A stretch of DNA of 64,000 nucleotides from Desmodus rotundus (GCF_022682495.2 NC_071388.1:174559622-174623621); one strand, 5' to 3'. Counted from the stretch's first letter, positions 23,331-35,745 are shown. The notes: generated by a model not told the origin, from the letters alone. Numbers and translations are program-made.

Positions 23331-25088
23331 AGGGGGTGGCGTTATATGAGAATTGAAGCCAGTAGGTATAAAGTCACATGTTGGCGTAGCTGGGCAGCAA
23401 AAGGAGAAACATGTTCTGCTTGAAAGAAGGAAAGCATGGTCAAGTGAACAATAACATTAATAATTCTAGGAAAGTGTTTTGTATAGTATAAACATCAGAT
23501 TAGTTTTGAAGGTATGCAGGGAAAGGCAGAAAGAAGATCTATGGAGAAAAATATGTAAGTACAAGAGCAAAGTTTAGTTTTTCTTTGAAATACATTAACT
23601 ATACTGACCCAAATGCATTAATCAAATTGAATAAAACATAGTTTTAGATGTTAGTAGAAGTTCAAACAAATGAAATGACATAGTCTACTTTCAGAAAGGT
23701 ACGTTAGGAGTGATAAAGAATAAAGTGCTATTCAGTATTAGTTAGTATATATCCAAGAGCAAAGGAATTGACGATTAATGACAAATATGAACGAAGTTAA
23801 GCCTGAGAATTTGTAGGATGGTTAAAATCCAGGGTCAGTCTGTTCTAAAGAATAAGTGAATGGTTTATCAATATTTTTGACTTGGCCCTTCAATAAATGG
23901 AATCTGTGTGACTTTGAAGTTTATAAATCAAAGTGACTTTGATATGAGCTTTTCTGAAATAATTGAAAAAATATTGAAATTTTTCATTTTTCTTTTCTCT
24001 TGAGTTGTTACTTGGAATTTGTACACTTCTCTCAGAGTAATAAAATTTAATCTAAAGTTCAAGGTAGCTATTTATATTTTATTAAACTCTTAAGTTTCAG
24101 GTAATATAACTTCTTGGAGTGGTGATTTACATACGGCTGAAACTTTGAAAACTTTACAGGAAAAGAACTGGTTACATAGCTTTTTTTTTTTTTTAAGAGA
24201 GGAGTGGTAGACATTTTTGTTTCTGAATAGAGAAAAGAAGATAAAAATGTATATGTCAAAGTGTGATTTAAAAGACTGTTCCCTTGCTTGTGCTGAGGAG
24301 GAGAGAAGGGGACTGGAGGAGCTGGAGGACTGAATTAGAAACGAGGAGAGGGTGCTTGGAAACGGGTCATCTAGCAGGAGGCCAGTGCAAAGATCAGAGT
24401 GTGTGGGAATGCTTAAATGAAAATGGAGAAGGGCTGCAGAGGAAGAAAGGGATGGGACCTAGGGAGAGTCGGCAGGAGCCCCCTGAACGGGTCTGACAGT
24501 GTTCTTTTGTGCAAACCGCCTCTGAAGACCCAAGGACATGTCTTTACAGCTACCCTTCTACACAATTAAAAGTCCATCATGATAAAGCCAGCACCTCTCT
24601 CTAGTTGCCAGAGAAACATTCTTTCTTCCCGTAGAAATGTGGTTTCTCTTAAACATAGCATAGTATTTTTTCTCTAAATACCTTTTTTTATTCGGCTTAA
24701 TTTTGTTCTCCACTCTGGAAAAATTCCTTAAAGAAAAGAATGATTTCACTGGGCTCTGTACATATTCAGACAGATTCTGCCCGCGCTGCTGGGAAGATGG
24801 TCAGAGCCAGACTGTGGGGGAACCTGGGGCATCTACGCTGCGCCTCTGGTTCTGGGATGTTCTCGAGTGAATCAAAGTTCTGAGGTTCCCTGCCCAGTGT
24901 AGTTCCCATGGGGTCATGAATCAGAAAGGAAGGGCATTTTTTTTTTTTTTTTTACCATCTGTGAAAATGTGCAGAGAACTTTCTTTGATGAATTTGCCAC
25001 ATCCATTATATGACTATGAAAGAGTTGAGTTTGCTTTAGATGAATGGTATATTTTGAAAAAAACTGAAGAACAAACTGGAGAGGAAGG
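23331..25088. other. Unannotated AT-rich sequence with T tracts
   Basis: Oligo(T) runs at about 24180-24194 and 24937-24953 may be antisense poly(A) remnants, but no element body is recognisable next to them. No exon or RNA gene seen. Confidence 0.4.
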
Positions 25089-25388
25089 TCAGTGGAATGG
25101 TGAGGGGCATGAACTCTGGAGCCAGAATGACTGTGTTCATATCCAGAGCTACTGCCAACCACCTGAGTGACCTTGGCCAACGGCTGAATCTTCCTGTGCC
25201 TCATTTCCTCATCCATTAAATGAATAAGATGTAATGTGGTAATATCTATCTTATAATGTAATATATGATAATACTAAAATAATAATAATAATTTTTATTA
25301 TAAGGTTGTACTAATTAAATGAGTTGGTGTGTATGTTAAGCACTTGGAACTACACTGGGCACATACGAAGCACTTCATAATTTAGTTA
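25089..25388 (+). mobile_element. MIR SINE, sense, near full length
   Basis: Near-complete MIR order: 'TGAACTCTGGAGCCAGAATGACTGTGTTCATATCC', 'GAGTGACCTTGGCCAACGGCTGAATCTTCCTGTGCCTCATTTCCTCATCCATTAAATG', 'AAGGTTGTACTAATTAAATGAGTTG' and 'TAAGCACTTGGAACTACACTGGGCACATACGAAGCACTTCATAA'. An AT-rich expansion (AATAATAAT at ~25280) lies in the middle. Confidence 0.92.
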
Positions 25389-25989
25389 TTATTAACTAGT
25401 GAATTCAATGTCACAGACTGACCCTACATTTTACATGTTCTGTAACATGTGGGTTATGGTTTGAGGTGAAAGTTGTCTTATCAAGCACCCCCACCACCAT
25501 TTCCTTTGTTTCTGTAGAAACCAAATTATACTTTTCCCACTTGAAAATGACAATAATGTTGTTTGCTTGCCATCTGGATATTGTGTTCTGTATTTTTGTT
25601 TTAGTGCCAAGATAAAATGAAGATCTTTGACTAACTACTTCAATATAACTCAGCTGAATTGATTTAGTTCAGCTATTGGCTCCATCCACTCTGATGAGGC
25701 AGCTCTGCCAGGCTTTAAAAAAATATGATATTTCAATGAGTCACTTGCTAATTTTTAAAAATAAAATCTCCTTATTGAAACTGGAAGACAAAACTTATTG
25801 GCTTATATGGCACTCAAAATTATAAATAAGGTGACTAAAGTCAGTGATAGAAAAAATTTTAAGGGAATTATTATGCTCTGTCTTCCAAGAAATTGCTGAG
25901 AAGTGCCCATTTGCTTGAAAAAGACCTTAAGATTTTGGGTTACTTTTTAATTTCTCATAAGGTTATGTTTTAGGATAGAAATTTATAGA
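25389..25989. other. Unannotated AT-rich intergenic sequence
   Basis: No named repeat or exon recognised. Confidence 0.35.
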
Positions 25990-26460
25990 CACATTATTCA
26001 TTCATTTAATTTACTTATTATAAAACATATTGAGCATCTACTTCAGTAAGGCAGCCTATTGTCCTAGATGCTAAGGGTACAAAGCTAAATGAGACATGGT
26101 TCTAGTCCTCAAGGAGCTAACCATTTTGTGGTGGGGATGAGATGATGTATGAATACCTATAACATAGGACATAATTTCCTAAATAGCATATCAAAAAAGA
26201 TAAGGGGAGTGCAATAAAGATTTGGAGGAGGGAAGTAGCAACAGTAGTATGAAGGGTTAGCAAAATTTTCATGAGTTAAATGGTGTTTGAGTTGGATATT
26301 TTAAGGAGAGGTAACATTCAGACAATAAGAAAAATGGGCAATGGAAGTTTTGGCGAAGAGAATGGCATGATAAATGTGGAGAGATGGGAAAGGATAGGGG
26401 ACATTTTTAGGGAGGAAACAGTACTCAGTTTGGTGAACAAGGAGTGGGGTGCAAACTTTA
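25990..26460 (+). mobile_element. Ancient LINE-type 3' UTR relic
   Basis: It starts 'TTCATTCATTTAATTTACTTATTATAAAACATATTGAGCATCTACTTCAG', followed by 'CTAGATGCTAAGGGTACAAAGCTAAATGAGACA' and 'TCAAGGAGCTAACC'. The remainder is the purine-rich body of the same relic family (L1ME4-like). Confidence 0.55.
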
Positions 26461-26461
26461 T

Positions 26462-27180
26462 GTAATGAACACCTGCTATGTGCTTGGGGCTGCTCCAGGC
26501 ACTGGAGATACAGAGCTGGACAAGCAAACCAAGTGCCCTAGCATGCATATGAGGGGGTGGAGACAGATAATACATAAATAAACAAATAAGATAATTTAAC
26601 AATGAGAGATGCTATAAAATAAAAATAAAATAATGTAATGACAAGTGACAGGGTTGGAAGGAGAAGTTACTTTAGAGCAGGTGGGACAGGGGAGACTTCT
26701 CTGAAGGGGTGAAATTTGGTATGAGGTTAGAATAATGAGAAGGATTTAGTCTTTTTAAGGCCTGGGAGAGGGAACTGCAAGGGTATGGATAAAAGAGGCT
26801 TTATGCGATGAACAAAAGGGCCAGTGTGGCTGGAGAGTCTTGGCCAGTGGTGAAAATGATACCAGAGGAGATCAGAGAGACAGATAGAGGCAAGGTCCTG
26901 GATTTTTAAGATTAGGGCAACCGTTTTGGAGTATATCCCAAATGCAAGGGGACACAATTGGAGGGTTTTATGCAAAGGAGTGATGATTTCTGAATTATAT
27001 TTTGGAAAGAACACTAAGACTACTGTGCAGAGGATGGATGGTGGAGTATGGGGACAAGATGGAAATTAGGGAACTCTCTTGGAATTTACTATAGCAAATA
27101 GGCAGGAGAAGATGCTGTCTTAGATGAGGGTAGTAGCAGTGGAGATAATAGCTCATTCTGAAAAGATAAAGAGCCACAAC
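26462..27180 (+). mobile_element. Second ancient LINE-type 3' UTR relic, head-to-tail
   Basis: A second copy begins 'TGAACACCTGCTATGTGCTTGGGGCTGCTCCAGGCACTGGAGATACAG'. It continues through 'GGGCCAGTGTGGCTGGAGAGTC', 'GGAGGGTTTTATGCAAAGGAGTGATGATTTCTGAATTATATTTTGGAAAGAACACT' and 'GGTAGTAGCAGTGGAGATAATA'. This is a clearer match than the copy just upstream. It is in the same orientation, so the two lie in tandem. Confidence 0.6.
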
Positions 27181-27500
27181 CTGAAGGACTTTGCATTTTT
27201 CCAGTCTCAAGATTTAAAATTTATTTCTGAGGGAAAAAGGAAGGTAAAAGTATTTATGGAGTTAGATTTTTCCAAGGTCTATATTTTGATTTATTTTTTC
27301 CTGTGGAAGATGATTATTTTCAATACAGATTACTAATTGATTAGTACATTACATAATAATTACTTCTGTAGTAACCTAGTAATTTGACAAAATGAGTGTC
27401 TTAAAAAGTTGTCCACTTTATAATTGTCATAAAATTGGATTTTCTTTCCTCTTGGGAATGTTTTCAGGAAGACTGAGCAGAGATATTTTTTTAAAATACA

Positions 27501-27710
27501 TTTTTAAAAAAGATTTTATTTATTTTTGGAGAGAGGGGAAGGGAGAGAGAAAGAGAGGGAGAGGAACATAGATCAGTTCCTTCCCACACTCTCCCAACAA
27601 CCTGGGACCTGGCTCGAAACTCAGACCTGTGCCCTGATCCTGACCGGGAACTCAGCTGGTGTCAGGTTGCAGACTGGCACTCGATCCACTGAGCTACGCC
27701 AGCCAGGGTG
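27501..27710 (-). mobile_element. Ves-type SINE, antisense
   Basis: On the plus strand it reads tail first: 'AAAGATTTTATTTATTTTTGGAGAGAGGGGAAGGGAGAGAG'. It ends 'ACTCGATCCACTGAGCTACGCCAGCCAGGGTG', the reverse of the tRNA-related head. No clear TSD found. Confidence 0.92.
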
Positions 27711-29555
27711 AGGCCAATTTTTTTTTTTTTTAGCATAATGAGTCCATATTATACTATGGGAAGTGGTCAACAGTAATAAAACGAACTTTTGTCTTACAGA
27801 TGCTCTCGTTTGAGAAGTCTGGAAATCCTATGGCAGGAAGGCCCAACTCAAATGTTTATAAGGCTGGGAAGCCAATGTGAATAATGTAAGTTGTGAGCTA
27901 TGAGGAATGGAAAACTAAAATGCTTATCTTTTTCTAAAAGTGAGCAGTTATTTCTCAGTTGTGGCAATGTGGACATTCTAATTTTTTAAAGAGAAGAGTC
28001 TGGAAAGTGAAAAGATGACAACTAATTATAAGAAATTACTACACTGCATAGGCTAAAGTAAAACGTGCTTGTAGGCTTGTTTCAGCGTGGGGCCACCACT
28101 TTACAGCTTCCGAAATGGAGTCTTTAGCAACCCTCAGGAAGGCTCTGCTTCCACTAATCTCTGATGAAGCCAGAAACAAAGCTCAGTGCCTTGAAAACTG
28201 GGACCCAATGGAAGGGAGTAGAGGAGAAAAGCCTGTGAGAGTTGTGGGGGCAGGCTGAGCAGGAAGAGGGGGCAGAAGAATGAAAGAAGGGTGTTCGGTG
28301 AGGTGGGCGGTGTGGTCTGGTGGCGACAGGACGGGACAGGCACGGAAACGCTCTGTCATCATCGGGACCCCACGGGCGTTTGTGATCACCTGACAGGAGT
28401 TAGTCCCTGCAGGTCTTGTAGACACTACAGATCTAAGGGGTTATCTAATCTTGAAGTGATACAGGCCTTTGGAACCTGTGACTTCATTTTGAGGAATTAT
28501 AGGTATTAGCTTATTTTTAACTCTTTTTATTGGACATGGCTTCCCACTGGCTTTCTTGCCCATGCTGCTGGAGTGCTCTGATTCTTCGTGATCTTCTCAC
28601 CAGCTGAGTGTACGGTCCTGATTATGGTGACATTTATAAATTAATTAGCTAGGTACTCTTCTGTGGCCCCTGCATTATTACGATATTTGATAACAATGAA
28701 TTAACATTTTTTTTCATATGTTTACCTTATCTTTCCAAATTTTGAGCAAGTTTGAAGGCTGAAGATCTTAGCATATCCTTCTTGTATCCAGGGGAGAATT
28801 TAACTGTAGCCACCCCCACCCCCAATGTTTCCTCTCTACAAGGTAACAAAATACTCTTAAAGAACATAAAATCAGAGTTAGCCAACCACCTTGTCTGTGT
28901 GAAACAAGAAAAACCTTTTTGATTAATTTTTTTCTCCACTGGATTGAGAATTGATCTTTAAATCACCTAATTGATGGCTATCTTATCACAGCACACGCAT
29001 AGCTTCTGTGTTACGGAGCCCAAGAATCCCTCTATCCAAAGCAGAAGATGGTAACAGTTCATAAACTTGGAATTTACCCAAGCCATTTAATTAGCAAGTA
29101 TTTAATGAGTTTGTTTGTTTGGTTTGTCAACCAATCTTTAGAATTGTAGCTACTTTGCAGCTCAGTGTCTACCACGGTTGCACAGAGCCATTTGGATCAA
29201 AGATCATCAGAGAAAGGCACAGCCAAGGAAACCTGCATTTGCAGAACACATTAGAGAGAACGGATGTTATCTTTCCTTCCCTACACTATATTGCTGCTGA
29301 AAGAGACTTGCCTTGCAATAGGCCTAGAGAAGCTATAACAAATGTTAGTGGGTATTTGAAAGTAAATCTTAATACGACATGGAAAACAATGACTTAGATT
29401 TTTGACAGAAAGAGGCAATACATCAAGTATCACTTTGTTAAGGTTCAAGTGTAATGCATTAGCTGAAGATTATCAAATATTTTGGGGGATTATTTGTGTG
29501 TATAAGATTCTGGGCACCCTGGGGGACATGAAGGAAAATTAAAAAGGTGAACTTC
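27711..29555. other. Unannotated intergenic sequence
   Basis: An oligo(T) run lies at 27718-27731. Otherwise no recognised repeat. Open frames here (for example 29119-29397, 92 codons) lack recognisable domains. Confidence 0.4.
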
Positions 29556-29559
29556 CTGC

Positions 29560-30470
29560 CTTTGAGGTCCTTCGAGTTTAGTGAGGAAGAAGACTCCCTA
29601 AATAAGCAGTAATATTTTATAATGTGTATACAATTAACTAAATACACAGTGGGGAAATGGAGGGAGACTAATCTGGCTGAGGAATTCTGAGAGTCTTATT
29701 AAATAGTTAGAATTTGATGAGAGCTAGAAGGACAGATGCCCACGGGAAGGATGTGGAGAAGGAAGGTGTCCAGGTGAAGAGGACCAGGTGAGCAGGGGTG
29801 CAAAGGTAACAGAGTGTTGAGAACATTTAAGAATTGTGGATTGTCTCAAATGGCAGGAGGAAAGAATTTCTGCCAGGTATGTTGGGGCCAAAAAGGTGGG
29901 GGTATATTTGCAAATTAAGAATAGACTAAAACTAGCTTCTCTCTCAGGATTTGTTTATGTGCCCACCTCTCAGGTAGAAGAGAATGTATTCTGGGAGAAC
30001 CATATTTTTTTCTGTTTTTCACTTAACATCAGTAAAACTTAACATTCTTGTTAATCTTTATAACCTTGGCATTTACATGAGTGGAAAATGAGGCCCTTTA
30101 TAAATGTTGAATCTAGTAAGTGAGGGCCTCGGCTATGTAAAGTTTTGAAAGTCAGTTGAGGAAGTTTGGGTTTGGTTCTGTGTGCGACAAGGAGCCTTAG
30201 AAACTTTTTGAAAAAGGGAATTTTATGATCAGAGCTGTGCTTTCTGAAGATAACGCAGGCAATGGTATATAGAACAGATTACAGAGAGGAAAAGCCCAAG
30301 GCAAGGAGAACTGTCAGTCATTGCGATAAAAATCTAGGTGATCGGGCAGAGTTTGGAATGAGCAGGCAGGGGTTGTGGGAGTAGAAGAGAGAAATAAACT
30401 CAAGTAGATTTGGCAACATTTTGATGTAGAGAATGAAGAAGAGGAAAAGGAAGACCTGGAGTTACCGGTA
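29560..30470 (+). mobile_element. Ancient LINE-type 3' UTR relic(s)
   Basis: Segments 'GAGAGCTAGAAGGACAGATGCCCACGGGAAGGATG' (~29718), 'GCCTCGGCTATGTAAAGTTTTGAAAGTC' (~30125), 'GGGAATTTTATGATCAGAGCTGTGCTTTCTGAAGATAACGC' (~30215) and 'GACCTGGAG' fit the recurring relic order (L1ME4-like). It is interrupted by unassigned sequence around 29850-30100. Confidence 0.5.
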
Positions 30471-31959
30471 CCTATCAAACTCAGGTTACTTCAAAACCTT
30501 TCAACAATTTGCCACTTCTGTGTGATTAAACAGGCTGCCCCAGATCTTTCGTTTCTGTCTTGCTGGTGAAGTCCAGCATGAAATGGTTGTCTTTAGAAGC
30601 AAAAGTTGGACAAGCCAAAGCTTGATATTATCACCAAATTGTTGCTGCTGATGAAAACTTTTGAGGAGCTTTGAAAGCAGGAGCCATATGTACGAAAGAC
30701 GAAGGGCTCCAAAGGAAGGGTTGGGGATGAGTAAACACAGAGACTCCTGTCAAATTTGCAGATAAGGAACAAAAGTGTCATTTATGCCTCTGAGGTCATG
30801 CTTAATGATTCGGGGATGTCTTCAATGTGACAAGTTCGTGCAGCTGGATTCAATTGTTTCTTTAAAGCATTTGCTTAGGTGAGGATTGTGGTGAGAAGTC
30901 CTATTTTCCCCTGCTTTTAGGGAATCCTATTTTTTCTTGAGTTGGAGAGTTGTGTATGAAAATCAATAAAATGTACTTCACAAAAAATTGTTTTCCTCTA
31001 GTGAGGAACTATTTTGGCTGCTATCTTCATCATTGTGCCTATATGAGCTGAAAGAAAACATTCATAGTAATTGTACACTATAGTTTGTCAAATTGGGAAT
31101 GGTTTCCAAAACAATAAATGTAAGGAAACCCATGACTTTACCAAGGATTTCATGTTGGTTCATGAAATAATAAAATTTCAAGAAAGCACTTTCTGACAGC
31201 CTTGGAAGTTTGTGTAGGATTATTCAGTACCCGCAGATAAGGTACTATTTAAAGGAATTGAGAAAATATCAACAGTGAAGACATCAAAACAATACCAGTT
31301 ACCTATGGATTGTTGGAATCCAGTGATGTCAGAAAAAAGGAAGTATGTATGCAATTTACCACTTGCAAAGTATTTTTTGTTTAAAGATGATGGATGTAAC
31401 TGTATGTATAAGAAGCATCATGGAGGGCCTCTAAAATGACATATGCTATAGCGAAGTAGCAGCCGTTTTCTAACAGGGAAAAGTATCTATTCTGGAGTCC
31501 TTGGTGTTTGTAGCATTCAACTCAAAGCAAGGATGAGGCCATTTTTTATTGGGTTGAATATTGAGTAGCCTGTGGAGTAGGAACTGGCATAAAACCAATG
31601 AGATCACTTTTCGTTAGATAAAATGTTTCATTATGAGATGAACACCAAAAATTAATTTATTCAAATGATGTTTATTGAACATTTATCTTGTAAAAATTTG
31701 CAGTAATACAAATAAAAGAAAAAGGACAAATGTACTTCCCAAGAGTACGTTTGGTAATAACTAAGTTATTTATTAGAGGTAGGAGTACCCTTTGGCAAAA
31801 TTGAGATGGGGTGGGATGGCTTTCAGTGTCCTTGTTTCCTGCTTTTTTTTTTCCTCCATATTATTTCTCTCCTTTCAGTTCCCTCCTTGTCATCTCCTGT
31901 CCGCTTTCCCGGACCTCTTCTGTCTTAGAGGAATGTCAGAGGAAAGGCTAATTCGCCCT
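30471..31959. other. Mostly unannotated sequence
   Basis: A small ancient-LINE-like piece may lie at about 31655-31740 ('TTTATTCAAATGATGTTTATTGAACATTTATC'). No exon or RNA gene seen. Confidence 0.35.
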
Positions 31960-32110
31960 ATGGCAATGTTCCCCAGCAGCTGACTCACCTGGGTGTCCTG
32001 AGGGTGGGGATGGATGGAAGGGTGTTCCCAGAGACTCTGACTTCATTCTTCCTGAAAGGCATCTGGGCATTTATGGCTCTGATGCAGGCATGGTTGAGAA
32101 CCAAATGGTC
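31960..32110 (+). mobile_element. MER5-like hAT fragment
   Basis: Motifs 'GGCAATGTTCCCCAGCAGCTGACTCACCTGGG', 'TTCCCAGAGACTCTGACTTCATT' and 'GCTCTGATGCAGGCATGGTTGAGAACC' follow the MER5 layout. Ancient. Confidence 0.55.
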
Positions 32111-33039
32111 TTCAAACATTCCCCCTCACATAATTTTGAAAAAGATACTTTCACTTTGCACATTTTAAAGTTGATATCAAAAATGTTTTAAGTTAAGTTT
32201 AAGCAGCTTTAAATCATGTAATTTTCTACATATTACAAATATTGATTATTTTAAAATAAAGCAAATAAATTTTTACATGAGTCCAATGAACCAAAGACTA
32301 TGGGATTTGTTACCTATCTACCATCATCCATTTGCAGTTGGAAATTTTACATTATTCTTTTTCTTTCTTGAACTCCTATATCCATTCTATTTCTCTTACA
32401 TAATTTCAGATTTATTGATTATTTTATTATGCTTGTGCATGACTATAGACAGTTGGTAACTAGTCTTTGCACATTCTCCGACACTGTTTTGTTGATGTAA
32501 AGCCAGTTCTTCAAAAGCAGGAAGGGATGCAAACCCATTAATTTACATTTTGCTAAATGACAGTCCTTACCCCATCGCATGCTCCCTATGAAATCTGGCA
32601 CTTTACTGAAGTTCTAATTAACTACTGATTTTTGCAGTGTGTATCACTTCTTGGCAAATGTGCGTGGTGTAGTACTTATCACACTCCTATATTACATTTC
32701 AAGTAGAATAATCAAGTGTATTTTTCATTAGAAAATTGATTTCCTTCAACCTTTTATCAGTTCTATTGGCTCCCTCTGAATTGTAAAAGTCAATAATTTT
32801 AGATGCTTCTCAAGCAATAGTCTCAGTGTGACTTGAGATCAACTTCTAGTACCCATTTCCAAGAGGTTTGGAGCCCCCTTGCTCCTCTTCCTCCTCTTCC
32901 TCTTTAGTCTCCACTTCTACTCCTTACCTCTGCCCTCTTCTCCTCCCTTTCTGCCACCAGAAGCCCAATTTTAATTCAGGCCCCATGTGCCCAATTTTAA
33001 TTAATGAATATTCATGCACAAATGATCTGGTTTTTCCTT
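32111..33039. other. Unannotated AT-rich sequence with a (CCT)-rich patch
   Basis: A short CCTCTT-rich simple stretch is at about 32880-32905. No gene recognised. Confidence 0.4.
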
Positions 33040-33255
33040 TGCTAGTGATTGGGGAAGTGGCTGTCATACCTTATCGTGAATCAGAATCACCTGGATAACT
33101 TGTTACAACACAGAAAATCCTGGTTTCTGACTCCGGTTTCTGATTTAGTGGGACTTGGGCGGGGCCTGAGAACACGTATTTCTAACAAGCTCTCGGGTGG
33201 CGCAGACGCAGCAGCTCGGCGGACCGCAGTTGGGAAGCCCTGGTGTAGGGTTTAC
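33040..33255 (+). mobile_element. MER5-like hAT element
   Basis: 'AATCAGAATCACCTGGATAACTTGTTACAACACAGAAAATCC', 'TTTCTGATTTAGTGGGACTTGGGCGGGGCCTGAGAAC' and 'TTTCTAACAAGCTCTCGGGTGG' follow the MER5 core. Its 3' part is unusually CpG-rich for the region ('GGTGGCGCAGACGCAGCAGCTCGGCGGACCGC', ~33197-33228). Confidence 0.6.
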
Positions 33256-34080
33256 TCTTGTGATTCATTCAGGTCCGTAAGCCATAGGAGAATTGGGAAA
33301 GTTTGTCCTTCCTGGTAGAAAAACATCCAGGCAGAGAAGACTTTATTTTCTTCTCTCGCCCCGTCCATCTCCTGGCTTCCTGTTTTGGATGCTGTCATGC
33401 CCATGTAAGGTCCAGGTTTTGGAGCTGCTGTAGCCATCCTGTGACAGTGCAAGAGAACCAAGAAGATTTCAGAGATGCCTTTCCACATCCTGACATTATG
33501 GAGCTCCTGAAAAACCTGCCTGGTATTGTTACGTAAAAAAAAAATTTTAAGTTTTTTTTTCATGCTGTTGCAGACAAAAGCATTCACCACAGATGCTTTG
33601 ACTGCCCCTCTCAAACCATCATGCCATCAACTGCGTGCTTAGAATAAAGACATAGACTGCAAACAATGTTATCACAGAATTGTGGTGCTAAAACCATAAT
33701 GCCTTTTCTTAAAATAACACCAAGTTTTTTTCTAATAAACATGACGCATTTGGGTATGGTGTCTCAGGGTAAAGGGTTAGAGGAAGCTATGTAGACTGAG
33801 TGTCTCTGTGCATAGGTTGGATCTCAACAAACTGAAATACTGTATCTAGAATGCTGTTTCATGCATTGAAGTTCAAGTATGGGAGCCATCCTAGTCAAAT
33901 TTACTGATGACACGTAGCTAGGGAGACAAGAGAATGTGGGATGTTCAGGACTTTCTGGTGGGTGGGGAAGATGACTTATTCTTGGTAGCTTTGGAGAAAG
34001 GAATTGGTATGAATGAAGAGAATTTATAAAAAGGCACATTTTGTCTCTCTATAAGGGGACAAATTTTCCAACACCTAGAG
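33256..34080. other. Unannotated intergenic sequence
   Basis: An unresolved repeat may lie at 33330-33640 (LTR-like wording such as 'GCTGCTGTAGCCATCCTGTGAC'), but I cannot name it. The last bases, ACCTAGAG at 34073-34080, are the left TSD of the following hAT. Confidence 0.3.
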
Positions 34081-34281
34081 CAAGGGTGTCAAACTCAATT
34101 TCACCAGGGGCCATATCAGCCTCGTGGTTGCCTTCAAAGGGCTGGATATAATTTTAGGACTGCATAAATGTAACTACTCCTTAACAGTTAAGCGAGGCTG
34201 CTGGATGGAAACAAGGTGCTGGGCTGGATAAAACAAGGTGGAGGGCTGGATTTGGCCCGTGGGCCTTGTGTTTGCCACCTG
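34081..34281 (+). mobile_element. Non-autonomous hAT transposon with perfect 8-bp TSD
   Basis: The 201-bp element begins CAAGGGTGTCAAACTCAATTTCACC and ends GGGCCTTGTGTTTGCCACCTG, imperfect inverted termini of a hAT family. ACCTAGAG flanks it exactly at 34073-34080 and 34282-34289. It has no transposase and would depend on an autonomous partner. The intact TSD suggests moderate age. Confidence 0.88.
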
Positions 34282-34289
34282 ACCTAGAG

Positions 34290-35274
34290 TGTGTGTTTAA
34301 AGAAATTTTCACTATGAGGTGACACATTCTGCATTGTTTTTCTGTTCACGGAGAAGTTGAGAAACCACTTGAAGTCCTGTGGTTTATCTTTCAACAAAAG
34401 AAGCATCACAAGAAACTAAAATTTTCCCATAACATGTATTAGGTTTAAGCTTATGAAAATGCTGGTATTCAATCATTTTTGACTTAGAAAAATGGCAATT
34501 TCATATGATTCTACCTAATGGAAATAGGATTCCATTCTACCCTGGGGTAGAACATGGAGTCTTTTAGTAACTGATTGAAAGGGCAACATCTAAGCCATCA
34601 ACATTCATCATTATGTAGGTAGTGTGGATTGCATAAGCCACAGAGTTGTATGCAGTTCCTGGAACCTTCTAAGAAGTCTTGATAAAATGAGTTACTGGCC
34701 TGGAATGAGCCCTTGCTCCAATTAACTCAGAAGGTATGTTTTGTTTATTTCTGTTTTCTTATGTTTTTATAAGTAAGGATGTTTCTTCAGAATATCCTAG
34801 ATTTTTCCAAGAAGCTACTGTTTATTTTGAGTCTGTGTCACTTCATTGGGAAATTAACTTTATAATTTCTAATCAAGGAAGTACCAGCATTTTTATATTA
34901 GCTTTATAGTTACTCTTTCAAGTGCCAAAGGATTTTCAGAATTTTAGTATTTGGGGGGTGTTATTCTGTTTTTTCCATAATGTTTATAATTTTCATCATC
35001 ATCATTATTATTGTCATTGTTGTTCTTGTTATATAACTTCTTGATCTATGACTGTCTGGAATTTAAAGTTCAATTTCTTTTGAGTTCATGCCTAAACTGT
35101 TACCTTGATATTTTTGGCTGTCTTTAATGGACATTTTAGGTTTTACTTATACAGGATGATTCTGTTGCCTTTTTTGTTTTGTCCTTGCAGTGGCTACTCA
35201 TACTTCTTCTTCAGATCTCGACTTCTTCTAAGAAGCCTTCCATGATTTTGGTTATTTATTTTTAATTTTATAAA
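34290..35274. other. Unannotated AT-rich sequence
   Basis: No recognisable element or gene. A short ATCATTATT simple stretch is near 34993-35025. Confidence 0.35.
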
Positions 35275-35745
35275 TACTCCTATAACCTCTTTTTATGTGC
35301 TTGACACTGTTTTAAGTGCTTTATGACACTAACTTATTTGATCTAATATGTTTAAAGATTTTATTTGTTTTATTTTTAGACAGAGGGGAAGGGAGGGAGA
35401 GAGGGAGAGAAACATCAATGTGTGGTTGCCTCTTGCCCCCCCTACTGGGGATCTGGCCTGCAACCCAAGCATGTGCCCTGACTGGGAATCAAACCTGTGA
35501 CCCTGTGGTTCTCAGGCCAGCACTCAATCCACTGAGCCACACAAGCCTGGTCAATTTATTTGATCTTTACAATAAACCTTTGAGGTAGAGATATTATTGC
35601 CCCATCTTATGGATGAGACAAATGAGATACAGTAAGGTTAACTTGCCCAAGGTCCCAGCTAAGAAATGGTGGAGCAGGATTTGAACAAGTTGTTCTGGCT
35701 CCTCCATCTATTTTTCCTACCACCATGCTATGCTGCTTCAAACTT
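35275..35745 (-). mobile_element. MIR SINE, antisense, split by a Ves SINE
   Basis: The left piece 'TGCTTGACACTGTTTTAAGTGCTTTATGACACTAACTTATTTGATCT' continues after the Ves as 'TTACAATAAACCTTTGAGGTAGAGATATTATTGCCCCATCTTATGGATGAGACAAATGAG...AACTTGCCCAAGGTC'. This is the reverse of the MIR consensus. The order shows the Ves landed in a pre-existing MIR. Confidence 0.88.
35351..35550 (-). mobile_element. Ves-type SINE, antisense, nested in MIR
   Basis: The antisense tail starts 'TTTAAAGATTTTATTTGTTTTATTTTTAGACAGAGGGGAAGGGAGGG' and the head ends 'CAATCCACTGAGCCACACAAGCCTGG'. A perfect 11-bp TSD TTATTTGATCT occurs at 35334-35344 and 35556-35566. About a dozen extra bases sit between the TSD and the recognisable ends. 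Confidence 0.93.

Noticed and set aside
33197..33228. Small CpG-rich patch as a promoter
   Set aside because: Only about 30 bp and inside a MER5-like element; too short for a CpG island.
33330..33640. Possible LTR fragment
   Set aside because: Wording resembles an LTR-type repeat but I could not fix ends, TSD or family, so it is not listed as a feature.
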